DNA of 64,000 bases from CBDFHV01 sp965247705 (GCA_965247705.1 CBDFHV010000033.1:26082-90081), one strand, 5' to 3'. Shown: positions 49,020 through 58,487, numbered from the stretch's first letter. Translations and numbers: made by a program. The notes: a model not told the origin generated them from the letters alone.

Positions 49020-49487
49020 CTACTCGACGATTTCGATGACGACCCGATCGTCGCCCTTGAGGCCCATTTCCTGGCCCGTCTGCCGGGCTGCCGCCCGCAA
49101 GAGGATGTTTTGGTGGTTGGGCATGTGGGTCTCGTCGTAGCCCACGACCGCCCCGATCTCCTTGCCGCCGATGAAAACCTTATCGCCGCCCACCAGCAGG
49201 CCAGCGCGGGTAATCTCCACGAAGGCGATGGCGGCAATGGGATCGCAGCTTCCGCCCGGCTGCGCTTCCGGATCGTCGGTAAGCAACAGTTCGTGGAGCT
49301 CGCCGGCGCGGATGCAGCGGGTCCAGGGGTGGATCAATTGCAGCCCTCGCTCTTCAACCCGGCTGGTGAGAACCGCGACCACACGGCCTTCCATCGTCGT
49401 CCGATTAACAGTGTAGGGCCGCTTGCCGCCCCACTTGCCGGTCTTGTAGGGATCAGCCCCACGCGCCGGCTGTTGAGCGTCCTCCAT
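49020..49487 (-). CDS. Unrecognised 155-residue protein paired with the PLP enzyme
   Basis: ATG 49487 follows GGGAAAG. The protein is soluble and beta-rich, starting MEDAQQPARGADPYKTGKWG, with a core RVVAVLTSRVEERGLQLIHP and VGGDKVFIGGKEIGAVVGYDETHMPNHQNIL and no signal peptide. The HMPNHQN segment could bind metal or cofactor. I do not recognise a characterised family. The 5' end overlaps the IclR gene by 35 bp and the PLP-enzyme gene follows by 64 bp on the same strand, so the two products probably act together. Confidence 0.6.
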   Translation of the reverse strand: MEDAQQPARGADPYKTGKWGGKRPYTVNRTTMEGRVVAVLTSRVEERGLQLIHPWTRCIRAGELHELLLTDDPEAQPGGSCDPIAAIAFVEITRAGLLVGGDKVFIGGKEIGAVVGYDETHMPNHQNILLRAAARQTGQEMGLKGDDRVVIEIVE

Positions 49488-50304
49488 GGCTTTCCCTTTC
49501 CCTGATTTGATCCGTCGGACGCCACCCCAGGTCCGCCGACAGGTTCTTGGCCGCCGCCATGACAGCCTCGCGACAAGCCTGGCGATGGCGGTCGTTGAAG
49601 CGGCTGATGGGACCGGCAAGCCCCAAGGCCGCCACGACGGTACCGTCCACGTCGAACACCGGTGCGGCAACCGACCACACGTCGCTCACCCGTTCGCTAT
49701 CGCTCTCGCCGTAGTTCAGGCGGCGAATCATGCCGAGTGCATCCCGTAGTCTCTGCGGATCGACGATCGTATTGCCAGTGATGCGGGTTAACGGACCCTG
49801 GGAGAGGAGTGCATCGCGGATCTCGGAATCGGCGTAGGCAAGCAGAACCTTTCCCGCGGCGCCGGCATGGAGGGCGTCGCGACGTCCCTCCGGCGCCGAG
49901 TAGCGCACCTCGCGCGTGCCCTGTTCCTGGGCCACGACGACCCGGTCCGTACCGCTCTGGGCGTAGAGGGACGCCGATTCTCCCGTCTGCTCCACCAGCT
50001 GCTGAAGGACGGGACGGGCCGTCCGTACGAGATCGTTGTCGCGCTCGCCGGCACGGCCAAGAGCCGACAGCCGCGGCCCCAGCCGATAGCGGCGCGTCCT
50101 CGGTTCCCACCCCAGATAGCCGCGGGATTCGAGGGTTCCGGCGAGGCGCATGACACGGCTGCGGGTCAACCCGGTGCGACGGGCCAGTTCCCCGACTCCA
50201 AGGGAAGGCGTGTCCTGCAGGCACTCCAGGACGTCGAGCGCCCGAAGCACCGCATCCACGGTACGGGCCGATTCCCGGGTACGGGTGCCGACTTTTTCCA
50301 GCAT
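49453..50304 (-). CDS. IclR-family transcriptional regulator
   Basis: A 283-residue regulator with an N-terminal winged helix-turn-helix (VLRALDVLECLQDTPSLGVGELARRTGLTRSRVMRLAGTLESRGYL with normal family pattern) and a C-terminal effector domain (ALHAGAAGKVLLAYAD, and SVAAPVFDVDGTVVAALGLAGP). IclR proteins respond to small organic acids and usually control adjacent catabolic genes. It sits between the hydroxyacid dehydrogenase gene and the PLP-enzyme pair, all on the same strand, so it is the best candidate regulator of this cluster. Confidence 0.9.
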   Translation of the reverse strand: MLEKVGTRTRESARTVDAVLRALDVLECLQDTPSLGVGELARRTGLTRSRVMRLAGTLESRGYLGWEPRTRRYRLGPRLSALGRAGERDNDLVRTARPVLQQLVEQTGESASLYAQSGTDRVVVAQEQGTREVRYSAPEGRRDALHAGAAGKVLLAYADSEIRDALLSQGPLTRITGNTIVDPQRLRDALGMIRRLNYGESDSERVSDVWSVAAPVFDVDGTVVAALGLAGPISRFNDRHRQACREAVMAAAKNLSADLGWRPTDQIRERESHGGRSTAGAWG

Positions 50305-50386
50305 TTTGTCTAATTGTTAGATGAAATATCTATCTATCGCGCAAAATGCACGTTTCAGCGGGTCGAGTCAACCCTTTGCCGCTTGT

Positions 50387-51340
50387 TCAGGCATCGCCGT
50401 CGGCGACCTGGAGGGGCGTGAGGAGGGGCCGGCCGTCGAAGTGGGCCAGCAGATTTTCCACGACCAGGTCCACCTGGTCCTGTTTGGCCTCCCGGGTGCC
50501 GCTGGCATAGTGGGGTGTCAGCACCACGTTCTCCAGGGACAAGAGCGCATCGGGTACGTTGGGTTCGTCTTCGAATACGTCCACGCCGGCCGCCGCCAGG
50601 CGTCCTTCCACAAGGGCCGCCACCAAGGCGTCTTGATCCACGCAGCGCCTGGCCACCGTGGACAGAATGCCCGCGGGTCCCAGTGCCTCGATAACGTTCG
50701 CATCGACGATGTTCCGGGTCGCCGGTCCGGTGCCGCAGGTCACCGTCAGTATATCGGCCTCTTGGGCAAGCTGGATCAGGTCGGACCTGTAGGCGTAGGG
50801 CACATCGGGCTTAGGCCGTGGGCCATGGTAGCGCACGTCCATGTCGAAGGCCGCCGCCCGCCGCGCCACCGACCGGCCGATCATTCCCAGGCCCACGACT
50901 CCAAAGACTTTGCCCGTCAGGGAGGTGCCGAACGACATGGATTCGGACGGCCAGCGCCCGGCACGGACGAACCTGTCGCCCTCGCAGACCCGCCGGGCGG
51001 CATGCAGGGCCAGCCCGAATGCCACGTCGGCCACGTCCTCCCTGGTCAGGGCCGGCGTATAGGCCATGGGAACATTGCGGGCCCCAATGGCCGCCACGTC
51101 CGTGGTGTCCGTGTGCCCCCCCGCGTTGACCACCACATCCAGGTTGGGAAGCGCATTGATCAGGTCCGCCTCGACCCCCACGAACGTGGTCGTGACCAGG
51201 GCCCGGATGCGCTCGGCGACAGGCATCACGCCCGGTCGCCAGTCCGTGTCCGTCGGCAGTACGTGGACGGTGAAATGGTGGCTCAAGGCCGGCACCATCA
51301 AGGGCGTGGTGATGGAGGTCAGCAAGAGATCGAGTTTCAT
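50387..51340 (-). CDS. D-isomer-specific 2-hydroxyacid dehydrogenase
   Basis: A 317-residue NAD(P)-dependent enzyme of the GyaR/hydroxypyruvate reductase group. The dinucleotide motif VGLGMIGRS is followed by the catalytic Arg in TVARRCVDQDALV, Glu in VDVFEDEP and His in LTPHYASGT. It interconverts a 2-oxoacid and a D-2-hydroxyacid. Its start overlaps the acyl-CoA ligase stop by 4 bp, so the two are co-translated. A second, distantly similar dehydrogenase is at 61973. Confidence 0.88.
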   Translation of the reverse strand: MKLDLLLTSITTPLMVPALSHHFTVHVLPTDTDWRPGVMPVAERIRALVTTTFVGVEADLINALPNLDVVVNAGGHTDTTDVAAIGARNVPMAYTPALTREDVADVAFGLALHAARRVCEGDRFVRAGRWPSESMSFGTSLTGKVFGVVGLGMIGRSVARRAAAFDMDVRYHGPRPKPDVPYAYRSDLIQLAQEADILTVTCGTGPATRNIVDANVIEALGPAGILSTVARRCVDQDALVAALVEGRLAAAGVDVFEDEPNVPDALLSLENVVLTPHYASGTREAKQDQVDLVVENLLAHFDGRPLLTPLQVADGDA

Positions 51341-52998
51341 TCATTGCTCTCCAGGGCACGCGGGCCACGTTCTGGCAGCCAGCATGCCGTGGCCAAATCG
51401 TAAGTATGTTCGCCTTCCAAGTCACCGCCCTTCAGTTCCGACTTTGCCACCTTTCCGCTGGCCGTCATGGGCAGGGACGCGACATAGGCCACCAGCCGGG
51501 GAACCTTGAACGGCGCCAGGCGTTCCCGGCAATGCTCGGCGATGCGGACGGGGTCCGCCTCGGCCGGGGTCAAGTCGTCCGCGAGCACGACATAGGCCTT
51601 GATCTCCTCTCCCCGGAAGGAGTCCGGGACCGGGACCACGGCGGCTTCCCGAATGCCGGACATGGTCCGCAGGACCGACTCCACCTCCGCGGCGGCGATG
51701 TTTTCGCCGCTGCGCCGGATCATGTCTTTCGTCCGACCGACCCAATAGTGGAACCCTTCCGCATCCTTGCGGAACAGATCGCCGGTGTGGAACCAGCCGT
51801 CGCGCAATGCGGTTTCCGTCGCCTCCGCATCGTTGTAGTAGCCCTGAAATATCCCGGGGCCGCGCACCAAAAGCTCCCCGGCGGCGTCCACCGCCACTTC
51901 CCGGCCCTCTGCGTCGACGATCCGGCACTCCCGGAACGGCGCCGGGATGCCGCAGGAACCGGAGCCGATCATCGTCGAGTTTTCGAACGGCGTGTAGAGC
52001 GTAGCGCCGATCTCGGTCATGCCATAGCCCTCCCGCGCCGGTGCGCCCACGCGCCGTTCCAGATCGGCGTGGAGGGGTCCCGCGAGGGCGGCAATGGAGA
52101 CCCGCTTGAGGCTGTCGATCTCCGCGAACTCTGATTCGGGCAGCTTGGCCAGGGCGTCGTTGGCGGTGGCGAAGTGGATTCCGTGGCGGCGCACCCGGTC
52201 GGCCCAGGCGTGGAGGCTGTAACGCTCGGCCACATAAACGGTGCCGCCCGCGTACAGGGCCATGAAAAACCGCCACTGGGCGCCCAGGTAGAAAAGCGGC
52301 AGGTCGACCAGCAGCCGATGCACTTCGGGACCCCTCTGAGCCAGCACCTTGCCGATGGTCAGCCAATAGCGGTGGGTCAGCATGCATCCCTTGGGAAAGC
52401 CGGTGGTGCCGGACGTGAACTGAATGTTCAGTAGAGCGTCTCGGTCGCCGCAATCCGGCGGCACTTCCAGCGCTTCGTCGTCGGCCAGCAGCTCTTCCCA
52501 AGTCACCAAGCCGTGCGCCGCGGTCTCCCCGTGGACAATCACATTGTCCTCCAGGAGATCCCGTTCCGCTCCTTCCGTGGAGGCCAGGGTATCAAGGCAG
52601 TTGGCGTCCAGGATCAGCATTCGGGAATCGGAGCGGTCGAGGGCGAAGGCCAACTCCCGGGGCGTAATGCGAGGGTTGACCGACACCATGACCGCGCCCA
52701 ATCGGGCCAGGGCCATCCAGGCAATGAGGATCGCCGGAACATTCGGCAGCATGACGGCAACATGGCTGCCGGCCTTCACGCCCCGGCGCCGCAACCCTCG
52801 GGCGCATCGCAGCACGTGACCGTGGAACCCGCCATAGGTCAGTTCCTCACCCTGGCCATCGATGGACACCCAAAGGGGTCGTGCCGCGTAAAGCGCCGCC
52901 GCCTCGTCCAGCAGGTGGCCGACGCTTTGCGGCAGCGGCTCGGACTCCATGCGCTGGCGGAAAGCCTCGGCGGCGAGGCGCCATTTCTCTTCTGCCAT
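51337..52998 (-). CDS. AMP-binding acyl-CoA synthetase/ligase
   Basis: A 553-residue ANL-superfamily enzyme. The P-loop-like motif is QFTSGTTGFPKG, with YGMTEIGA, the DGWFHTGD hinge-region motif and the catalytic lysine in TASGKVAKSEL. It activates a carboxylic acid as acyl-AMP and then acyl-CoA; the substrate is not evident, and medium-chain, aryl or crotonobetaine-like acids are all possible. The ATG at 52998 overlaps the racemase-family stop (TAATG), placing the gene in the same minus-strand operon. Confidence 0.87.
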   Translation of the reverse strand: MAEEKWRLAAEAFRQRMESEPLPQSVGHLLDEAAALYAARPLWVSIDGQGEELTYGGFHGHVLRCARGLRRRGVKAGSHVAVMLPNVPAILIAWMALARLGAVMVSVNPRITPRELAFALDRSDSRMLILDANCLDTLASTEGAERDLLEDNVIVHGETAAHGLVTWEELLADDEALEVPPDCGDRDALLNIQFTSGTTGFPKGCMLTHRYWLTIGKVLAQRGPEVHRLLVDLPLFYLGAQWRFFMALYAGGTVYVAERYSLHAWADRVRRHGIHFATANDALAKLPESEFAEIDSLKRVSIAALAGPLHADLERRVGAPAREGYGMTEIGATLYTPFENSTMIGSGSCGIPAPFRECRIVDAEGREVAVDAAGELLVRGPGIFQGYYNDAEATETALRDGWFHTGDLFRKDAEGFHYWVGRTKDMIRRSGENIAAAEVESVLRTMSGIREAAVVPVPDSFRGEEIKAYVVLADDLTPAEADPVRIAEHCRERLAPFKVPRLVAYVASLPMTASGKVAKSELKGGDLEGEHTYDLATACWLPERGPRALESNE

Positions 52999-53729
52999 TA
53001 GCCCGGATGCCCGAAGCCGCGGGGCGAAAGGCCCGCCTGAAACCAACACAGGAAGGTGTAGATGTCGAACACGGGAAGGCCGACTGCTTCGCTGGCCGCG
53101 CGGGCATAAGGCACCAAGTTGGTACATTCGAGGACGATGGCGCCTACGTTCGGGTGACGATCATGCAGGTCATAGCAGGCGTCGATCACATCGGCCTCGG
53201 CCAGCCCCCCGTCCAGTTCGTCCCGGTTCTCGTGCAGGACGTGGGACAGCTCCCGCCCCATTTCAATGCCCGCGACGGGCGTATCCTCCGCCGCGCAAGC
53301 AGCCCGCAAATGGTCGACATGCATGGTTGCGGCGTTGGCGGTCACGACGCCGACCCGCCGACCCGGGGGCAGCAGGGACTGGACAAGGGGGATCTGCATC
53401 AGGGCGCTGGCCGCCACCGGCACGGCGCAGTGCTGGGCCAGGCGGTCCTGGAACAGGGACAGGAATCCGCAGTTGGTGGTGATGCCGTCGACCCCGTCGG
53501 CCACCAGTTCCGCGGCGGCCTCCAGAAACTGCGGCAGAAGGCCCTCCGCGTCATCGGAGACGCGGCGCGCCGTGGCCCCGCGAACCACCTTGTAGAGGAC
53601 GGGGAAGGGCCACGTGGCCCCGTTGCCGATATCGCCGGGAATGCGGGGAAAGCGGGTCTCCAGCATCAGGACTCCGACCGTCGCCCCATAGACGGTCTTG
53701 CCACCCCGCACCCGCCGCGAGTCGATCAT
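52998..53729 (-). CDS. Asp/Glu/hydantoin racemase superfamily protein
   Basis: A 243-residue protein with the two catalytic cysteines expected of the family, Cys87 (ITTNCGFLS) and Cys202 (VLECTNLVPY). The conserved GVVTANAATM is in the second half. Members racemise amino acids or hydantoins, or act as maleate isomerases and arylmalonate decarboxylases. Overlaps at both ends (flavoprotein upstream by 4 bp, ligase downstream by 1 bp) mark it as part of the operon. Substrate unknown. Confidence 0.83.
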   Translation of the reverse strand: MIDSRRVRGGKTVYGATVGVLMLETRFPRIPGDIGNGATWPFPVLYKVVRGATARRVSDDAEGLLPQFLEAAAELVADGVDGITTNCGFLSLFQDRLAQHCAVPVAASALMQIPLVQSLLPPGRRVGVVTANAATMHVDHLRAACAAEDTPVAGIEMGRELSHVLHENRDELDGGLAEADVIDACYDLHDRHPNVGAIVLECTNLVPYARAASEAVGLPVFDIYTFLCWFQAGLSPRGFGHPG

Positions 53730-54871
53730 TGGGCGTCCTCGCCAAACCGATCGACGCGGAAGGGCTCGATAGGCAGGGGGCTATGACCCTGGGTGACAAG
53801 GTCGGCGACGATCTGGCCGCTGATCGGCCCCAGTTGAAACCCATGGGCCGAGAACCCGAAGGCATGAATCCCGTGGGGGCTGGCGGCGCTGGGGCCGATC
53901 ACGGGGAGGTTGTCGGGCATAAAGCCCTCGATCCCCGCCCAGGCGCGGGCCACCGGAACGCCCCGCAAGTGGGGAAACACCTCCGAGACCGTTTGTGCGC
54001 TGGTCCGAATGCGCCGAAAGTCGATCGACGTTGTTTCCGTGTCCCGATCGGCGTGGGTGTGCAGCGTCCCGCCGATCACCACCGTCCCCTCTTCGCTTTG
54101 CTTGAAGGACAGCGCCCGGCTGCCCAGCCCGACCACGGGAACGTTGAACGGGGGTACCCGGGCGGTGACGAACAGCATCAGGCCTCCTGGCCTCAGCGGT
54201 ACCGGATCGCCCAGCCATTCGGCGACCCGGTCGGCCCACGCCCCGGCGCAGTTCACGAGGGTTCCGGCGTCGACCGTTCCGGCGGTGGTCTCCACCCGCC
54301 AACGTTCGCCAACCCGCACCGCCCCCAAGGCCCGTGTCTCTTCCAGGAAGACCGCGCCCTGTTCCGCGGCGCGGCGTTGAAAGGCCATCGTGGTCCGATA
54401 GGGACTGGCAAAGCCGTCCGGCTGGCAGGCTAGTGCGCCGACGATGTGATCCGCCACCGCCGGCACCTGACGCCGCGCCTCCTCGCGGTCGATCATGACT
54501 TCGTGCGTGTAGCCATGGGATCGGAGGAAGTCCGCCCGCGTCTCCAGCTTCTCCAAGTCATTGGCGTTCTCGGCCAGCCTGACGTAGCCGGTGTGTTGAA
54601 AGCCGCAGCTATCGCCGACCAGGGACTGGATCCGGTGCCACAGGCCCATGGAAGCCCGGGAAAGGGGAATTTCGGCGATGTGGCGGCTCATCAGGCGGAC
54701 ACCGCCGGCATTGACACCGGAAGCATGGCGACCCGCCGTGTTCTTCTCGACGACGATGCAGCGGAGGCCCCGCAGGCCCAGATGGACGGCGGCCGAACAA
54801 CCGTGGAGGCCAGCCCCGATGATGACGACGTCGGCGCGATGGGACGCGCGCGTCATGGCAGGACGGGGCAC
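53726..54871 (-). CDS. DAO-family FAD-dependent amine/amino-acid oxidoreductase
   Basis: A 381-residue flavoprotein. The dinucleotide-binding motif VVIIGAGLHGCSAAVHL is at about 14-30. The family's GGVRLMSRH segment, FQRRAAEQGAVFLEETR, and the C-terminal AWAGIEGFMPDNLPVIGP and HGFQLGPISGQ are present. Relatives include glycine, sarcosine and D-amino-acid oxidases and the HcnC subunit. It is the first gene of the tightly overlapping group that continues with the racemase-family gene, ligase and dehydrogenase. A start at 54856 (MTRASH) is also possible. Confidence 0.87.
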   Translation of the reverse strand: MPRPAMTRASHRADVVIIGAGLHGCSAAVHLGLRGLRCIVVEKNTAGRHASGVNAGGVRLMSRHIAEIPLSRASMGLWHRIQSLVGDSCGFQHTGYVRLAENANDLEKLETRADFLRSHGYTHEVMIDREEARRQVPAVADHIVGALACQPDGFASPYRTTMAFQRRAAEQGAVFLEETRALGAVRVGERWRVETTAGTVDAGTLVNCAGAWADRVAEWLGDPVPLRPGGLMLFVTARVPPFNVPVVGLGSRALSFKQSEEGTVVIGGTLHTHADRDTETTSIDFRRIRTSAQTVSEVFPHLRGVPVARAWAGIEGFMPDNLPVIGPSAASPHGIHAFGFSAHGFQLGPISGQIVADLVTQGHSPLPIEPFRVDRFGEDAQ

Positions 54872-54902
54872 GTCCGGTCGGCGCCGATATACCGACCGAT
54901 CG

Positions 54903-55964
54903 CTATTGCATGTCGTTGAGGTGGCACGCGGAAATGCGCCCGGGCGCGATCTCCCTCAGCGCTGGAATATCCGTCCGGCAGCGATCCATGGCGTGAGGAC
55001 AGCGGGGGTGAAAGTGGCAGCCCGGCGGTGGATCCAGGGGCGACGGGATTTCGCCTTTTACCGGCTCGAACACGCGGTGCCGACTGTCGATGCGGGGCAC
55101 TTCCGACAGCAGAGCCTGGGTATAGGGGTGATTGGGTTTTTCGAACAGTTCCTCGGTTGTCGCCACCTCGACAATCCGCCCCAGGTACATGATCACAACC
55201 CGGTCGCTGAGGTGTTCCACCACCCCCAGGTCGTGACTGATGAACAAATAGGTGAGGCCCAGTTCCTGCCTGAGATCCATGAACAGGTTGAGGATCTGAG
55301 CCTGAATGGAGACGTCCAGCGCCGCCACCGCCTCGTCGCAAACCAGGAACTCGGGCTTCACCGCGAGCGCCCGGGCGATACCGATACGCTGACGCTGGCC
55401 GCCGGAGAACTGGTGCGGATAGCGCCGAACGAAGGTCGGGTCCAGGCCACACAGGTTCATGACCTCGACCAAATAGTCGTCCAGATCCGACGCCGGCACG
55501 ATCCCGTGCACCACGGGCGCTTCGCCGATGATGTCCTTGACTCGCATGCGGGGGTTCAGCGAGGCAAACGGGTCCTGAAAAATCATTTGGGTCTTGAGGG
55601 AGACTTGGCGAACCTGCGCCGGGTCCATGTCGGTGAAGTCCACCGCCCGATGGAGGATGGCTCCCGAGGTGGGTTCCAGGATCCCGGCCACGATCCGCCC
55701 GATGGTCGACTTGCCGCAACCCGACTCGCCGACCAGACCGACGACCTCGCCCTCCTCGATGGTGAAGCTGACCTGATCGACCGCATGCACGATCTCCTCG
55801 CGCAGTTTTCCGCCGAAGAGGTTGAAGATCCGCATCGCCAGGTCGAGCGACTTGACGAAGTTCTTGCTGACGTCACGAATCTCGACCATCGGCGGTTCGC
55901 CATCAGCGGCGGATATCTCCGTATCGGTCGCCGTGGCGACCGGAGAGCCCGTTGCTTCGCTCAT
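54903..55964 (-). CDS. Oligopeptide/dipeptide ABC transporter ATP-binding protein (OppF/DppF type)
   Basis: A 353-residue ABC ATPase. Walker A GESGCGKST, signature FSGGQRQRIGIARAL, Walker B EFLVCDEAVAALDVS and H-loop FISHDLGVV are visible. The C-terminal cysteine-containing region (PPGCHFHPRCPHAMDRCRTD) is typical of the Opp/Dpp subfamily and can bind an iron-sulphur cluster. It overlaps the OppD-type gene by 4 bp. No permease genes are in the window, so the ATPase pair works with permeases elsewhere or has lost them. Confidence 0.92.
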   Translation of the reverse strand: MSEATGSPVATATDTEISAADGEPPMVEIRDVSKNFVKSLDLAMRIFNLFGGKLREEIVHAVDQVSFTIEEGEVVGLVGESGCGKSTIGRIVAGILEPTSGAILHRAVDFTDMDPAQVRQVSLKTQMIFQDPFASLNPRMRVKDIIGEAPVVHGIVPASDLDDYLVEVMNLCGLDPTFVRRYPHQFSGGQRQRIGIARALAVKPEFLVCDEAVAALDVSIQAQILNLFMDLRQELGLTYLFISHDLGVVEHLSDRVVIMYLGRIVEVATTEELFEKPNHPYTQALLSEVPRIDSRHRVFEPVKGEIPSPLDPPPGCHFHPRCPHAMDRCRTDIPALREIAPGRISACHLNDMQ

Positions 55965-56935
55965 GCGGCACCTTCCAGGTGGGGGTGAAAGCAGCGGATG
56001 CCACGGCCCTCAAGGGGCGACGTCATTAGCGGCTTCTCGCCACAGGCGTCGTCGGCCCGCGGACAACGATCCCGGAACGAACAGCCCTCGGGAAGATTAA
56101 GCATCGAAGGTGTCATGCCCGGGATCTGCGCCAACGGCTTGCCGCGGCTGTTGACGCTGGGCACCGAACCGATCAAGCCCTTGGTGTAGGGATGAAGCGG
56201 TTTGTCCAGCACTTCGTCGACCTGCCCCCGTTCGACGATCCTGCCCGCGTACATGACGCAGATTTCGTCGGCGAGTCCGGCGACGACAGACAGGTCGTGG
56301 GTGATCCAGATCAGCGACGTGCCGGTGTTTTTGCACAGCTTTTGAACTTCGAACAGGATCTGTCCCTGGATGGTGACATCCAGCGCTGTCGTCGGCTCGT
56401 CGGCGATGATCAGTTCGGGCTGATGCAATAGGGCGATGGCAATGGCCACCCGCTGCCGCATGCCGCCTGAAAACTGATGGGGGTAGGATTTCAACCGCTC
56501 GTCCGGCGACGGGATTCCCACCTGTCCCAGGACATCGCGCGACCTCTGCCGCGCCATATCCCGGTCCACCTTTTCGTGGGCCTGGACCGTCTCGATCATT
56601 TGGGTGTCGATCCGCAGCACCGGGTTCAAGGTCATCATCGGGTCCTGGAAGATCATCGCGATGCGCTTGCCGCGCAGGTCGCGCATGCGGTCTTCCGGCA
56701 ATTGCAGGAGGTCGTTTCCCCCGAATTGGATCGTGCCCTCGATCACCCGACCGGGCGGGTCCACCAGCCCCAGGATCGAGAATCCGGTCACGGATTTGCC
56801 GGACCCGGACTCGCCCACGAGCCCGAGAACGTGTCCCTTCAGCACCTCGAAGCTGACGCCGTCGACGGCTCTCACCTCGCCGGCCTTGGTGAAGAAAGAC
56901 GTTCTCAGATCCTTGACGACCAAGGTTTGACTCAC
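55961..56935 (-). CDS. Oligopeptide/dipeptide ABC transporter ATP-binding protein (OppD/DppD type)
   Basis: A 324-residue ABC ATPase with a GTG start after GGAGGGG. Walker A GESGSGKSV, signature FSGGMRQRVAIAIAL, Walker B LIIADEPTTALDVT and the Opp/Dpp C-terminal cysteine motif (GCSFRDRCPRADDACG) are present. It is the first gene of the minus-strand operon that continues with the OppF-type ATPase. The 143 bp upstream contain a possible TTGACA box but no convincing full promoter. The matching solute-binding protein is probably the one at 60297. Confidence 0.92.
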   Translation of the reverse strand: MSQTLVVKDLRTSFFTKAGEVRAVDGVSFEVLKGHVLGLVGESGSGKSVTGFSILGLVDPPGRVIEGTIQFGGNDLLQLPEDRMRDLRGKRIAMIFQDPMMTLNPVLRIDTQMIETVQAHEKVDRDMARQRSRDVLGQVGIPSPDERLKSYPHQFSGGMRQRVAIAIALLHQPELIIADEPTTALDVTIQGQILFEVQKLCKNTGTSLIWITHDLSVVAGLADEICVMYAGRIVERGQVDEVLDKPLHPYTKGLIGSVPSVNSRGKPLAQIPGMTPSMLNLPEGCSFRDRCPRADDACGEKPLMTSPLEGRGIRCFHPHLEGAA

Positions 56936-57078
56936 CTAGGACCCCTCCCTACCCCAACATTGTCGACGCCGGGGCTGTCAAACGGGGACGCTTCTATAGT
57001 CCCGCGACTCGCCGGAGCATTGACCGTTGCCACGTTGTGCGGCAGCGACGGCGATGATGACAAGATAACCATGCCGGA

Positions 57079-58242
57079 TCAACAGGTGCGACCGGACTCC
57101 TCGGACAGGCCGAGAAGTCCCGCGATTTGCAGGGAAGCCTTCAGTCCGCTGCCGGTCAGGATCAGAACCGTCCGATCGTTGGGGCCAATGATCCCGTCGG
57201 CGAGAAGCCGGTCGAGACCCGCCGCCGCCACGGCGCTGGTCGGCTCCACGAAGAGACCCCGGGCGGCGAGATCGGCCAGGGACTTGACGATCGCCGGCTC
57301 CGGAACCGCGACGGCGCCACCGCCTGTATCCCGCAGGGCGGCCAGCATTTCCGTGCCCCTTACGGGGGCGCCGATGGCGATCCCCTCGGCGGCGGAAGGG
57401 TTAGCGGAAACGGGTCCTACCGTTTCCGCCTTGGCAATCCACGCCTTGACCAAGGGCGCACAAGCTTCCGCCTGCACCCCGTAGAGCCGGGGGCAGCGGG
57501 GAATTTCGCCCCGGGACTCCAGTTCGGCGAACCCCAGCCGGCAGCCAAGCAGGGTGCTGCCCCCGCCGACCGGGGTGACGATGCAATCGGGAGTCTTGAA
57601 TCCCAACTGTTCCCAGATCTCGTAGGCAATGGTCTTCGTGCCCTCCAGAAACAGCGGCTGCAGGTTGTGGCTGGCATAGAAGGCGCCGCCTTCCGATTGG
57701 GCCATGGCGGTCCGCGTCACATGGTCACGAGAGCCTTCGACCAGCACCGTTTCGGCCCCCGTGGCCCGTATCTGGACCAGCTTGGCGGGCGAGGCCGCCG
57801 CGGGAACGAAAATCCGGCAGGTCATGCCCGCGGCGGCCGCGTAGGCGGCGACGGACGCGCCCGCGTTGCCCGAAGAATCCTCGACCAGGGAGGTAATGCC
57901 CCGTTGCCTGAGGTAGGTCAGCAGAACCGTGGTACCCCGGTCCTTGAAGGACCCGGTCGGCGACAGGAACTCCAGCTTGGCCGAGATCGCCGCGCCCGCC
58001 CTTGGCAGCGGGACCAAGGGTGTGCTGCCTTCGCCGAGCGTGATGGCGGGCCCATCGTCGACAGGCAAGGCCGCCCGATATCGCCATACCCCCCGGGCAT
58101 CGCGGTCGATATCGTTCCGCCCGATGCCGGTTCCGGTGGAAAGGTTAAGGTGGGCGCCCGTGTCGGGCTCGGCCCACAGGGGCGTCCCCAGGGGATAGGT
58201 CCGGCCACTGGCGGGACATACATATGTGCGAGATTTCGCCAT
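57079..58242 (-). CDS. Threonine-synthase-like fold-type-II PLP enzyme
   Basis: A 387-residue enzyme. The PLP lysine is Lys100 (LSPTGSFKDRG), the substrate loop is EDSSGNAGASVAAYAAAAG, and the phosphate-binding glycine loop is PVGGGSTLLG. The N-terminus has the short CPASG...LGTPL segment of threonine synthases. Relatives include threonine synthase, diaminopropionate ammonia-lyase and other beta-replacement enzymes. Because it lies in a catabolic cluster away from hom or thrB, a lyase or dehydratase role is more likely than threonine synthesis. It is divergent from the gamma-glutamyltransferase gene. Confidence 0.8.
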   Translation of the reverse strand: MAKSRTYVCPASGRTYPLGTPLWAEPDTGAHLNLSTGTGIGRNDIDRDARGVWRYRAALPVDDGPAITLGEGSTPLVPLPRAGAAISAKLEFLSPTGSFKDRGTTVLLTYLRQRGITSLVEDSSGNAGASVAAYAAAAGMTCRIFVPAAASPAKLVQIRATGAETVLVEGSRDHVTRTAMAQSEGGAFYASHNLQPLFLEGTKTIAYEIWEQLGFKTPDCIVTPVGGGSTLLGCRLGFAELESRGEIPRCPRLYGVQAEACAPLVKAWIAKAETVGPVSANPSAAEGIAIGAPVRGTEMLAALRDTGGGAVAVPEPAIVKSLADLAARGLFVEPTSAVAAAGLDRLLADGIIGPNDRTVLILTGSGLKASLQIAGLLGLSEESGRTC

Positions 58243-58487
58243 CGGCGCCTAACCAACGTCAAGGGAGGAAAAAGAACGGGCGATCAATTTGGCGTCTCGG
58301 GACGCGAGCATGCCCACGAATTTGTACGTTGGGCAACGGGGCGATGGCCGTCGTTGGTCACGATCCCGCAAATCGTATCCATGCCATTGCACGTCGTCTC
58401 TTCCTCCTTTCCAATACCGCGTGCCATAGTCCGCTCGGAAGCGATCGCCATGTAGCGTCGCTTTGTAACGACCGGAGGAGGCATCGC
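58243..58487. other. Divergent intergenic region between the PLP enzyme and GGT genes
   Basis: 245 bp with no supported gene; it must hold the promoters for both divergent genes. It contains a GGAGGAG ribosome-binding site (58474-58480) for the TTG start downstream and several short dyads (for example CGTCTCGGGACG near 58290), which could be regulator sites. None can be assigned. Confidence 0.4.

Noticed and set aside
57079..58242. Annotation as the housekeeping threonine synthase
   Set aside because: The fold matches, but the gene is in a catabolic cluster away from homoserine genes; the generic threonine-synthase-like label is safer.
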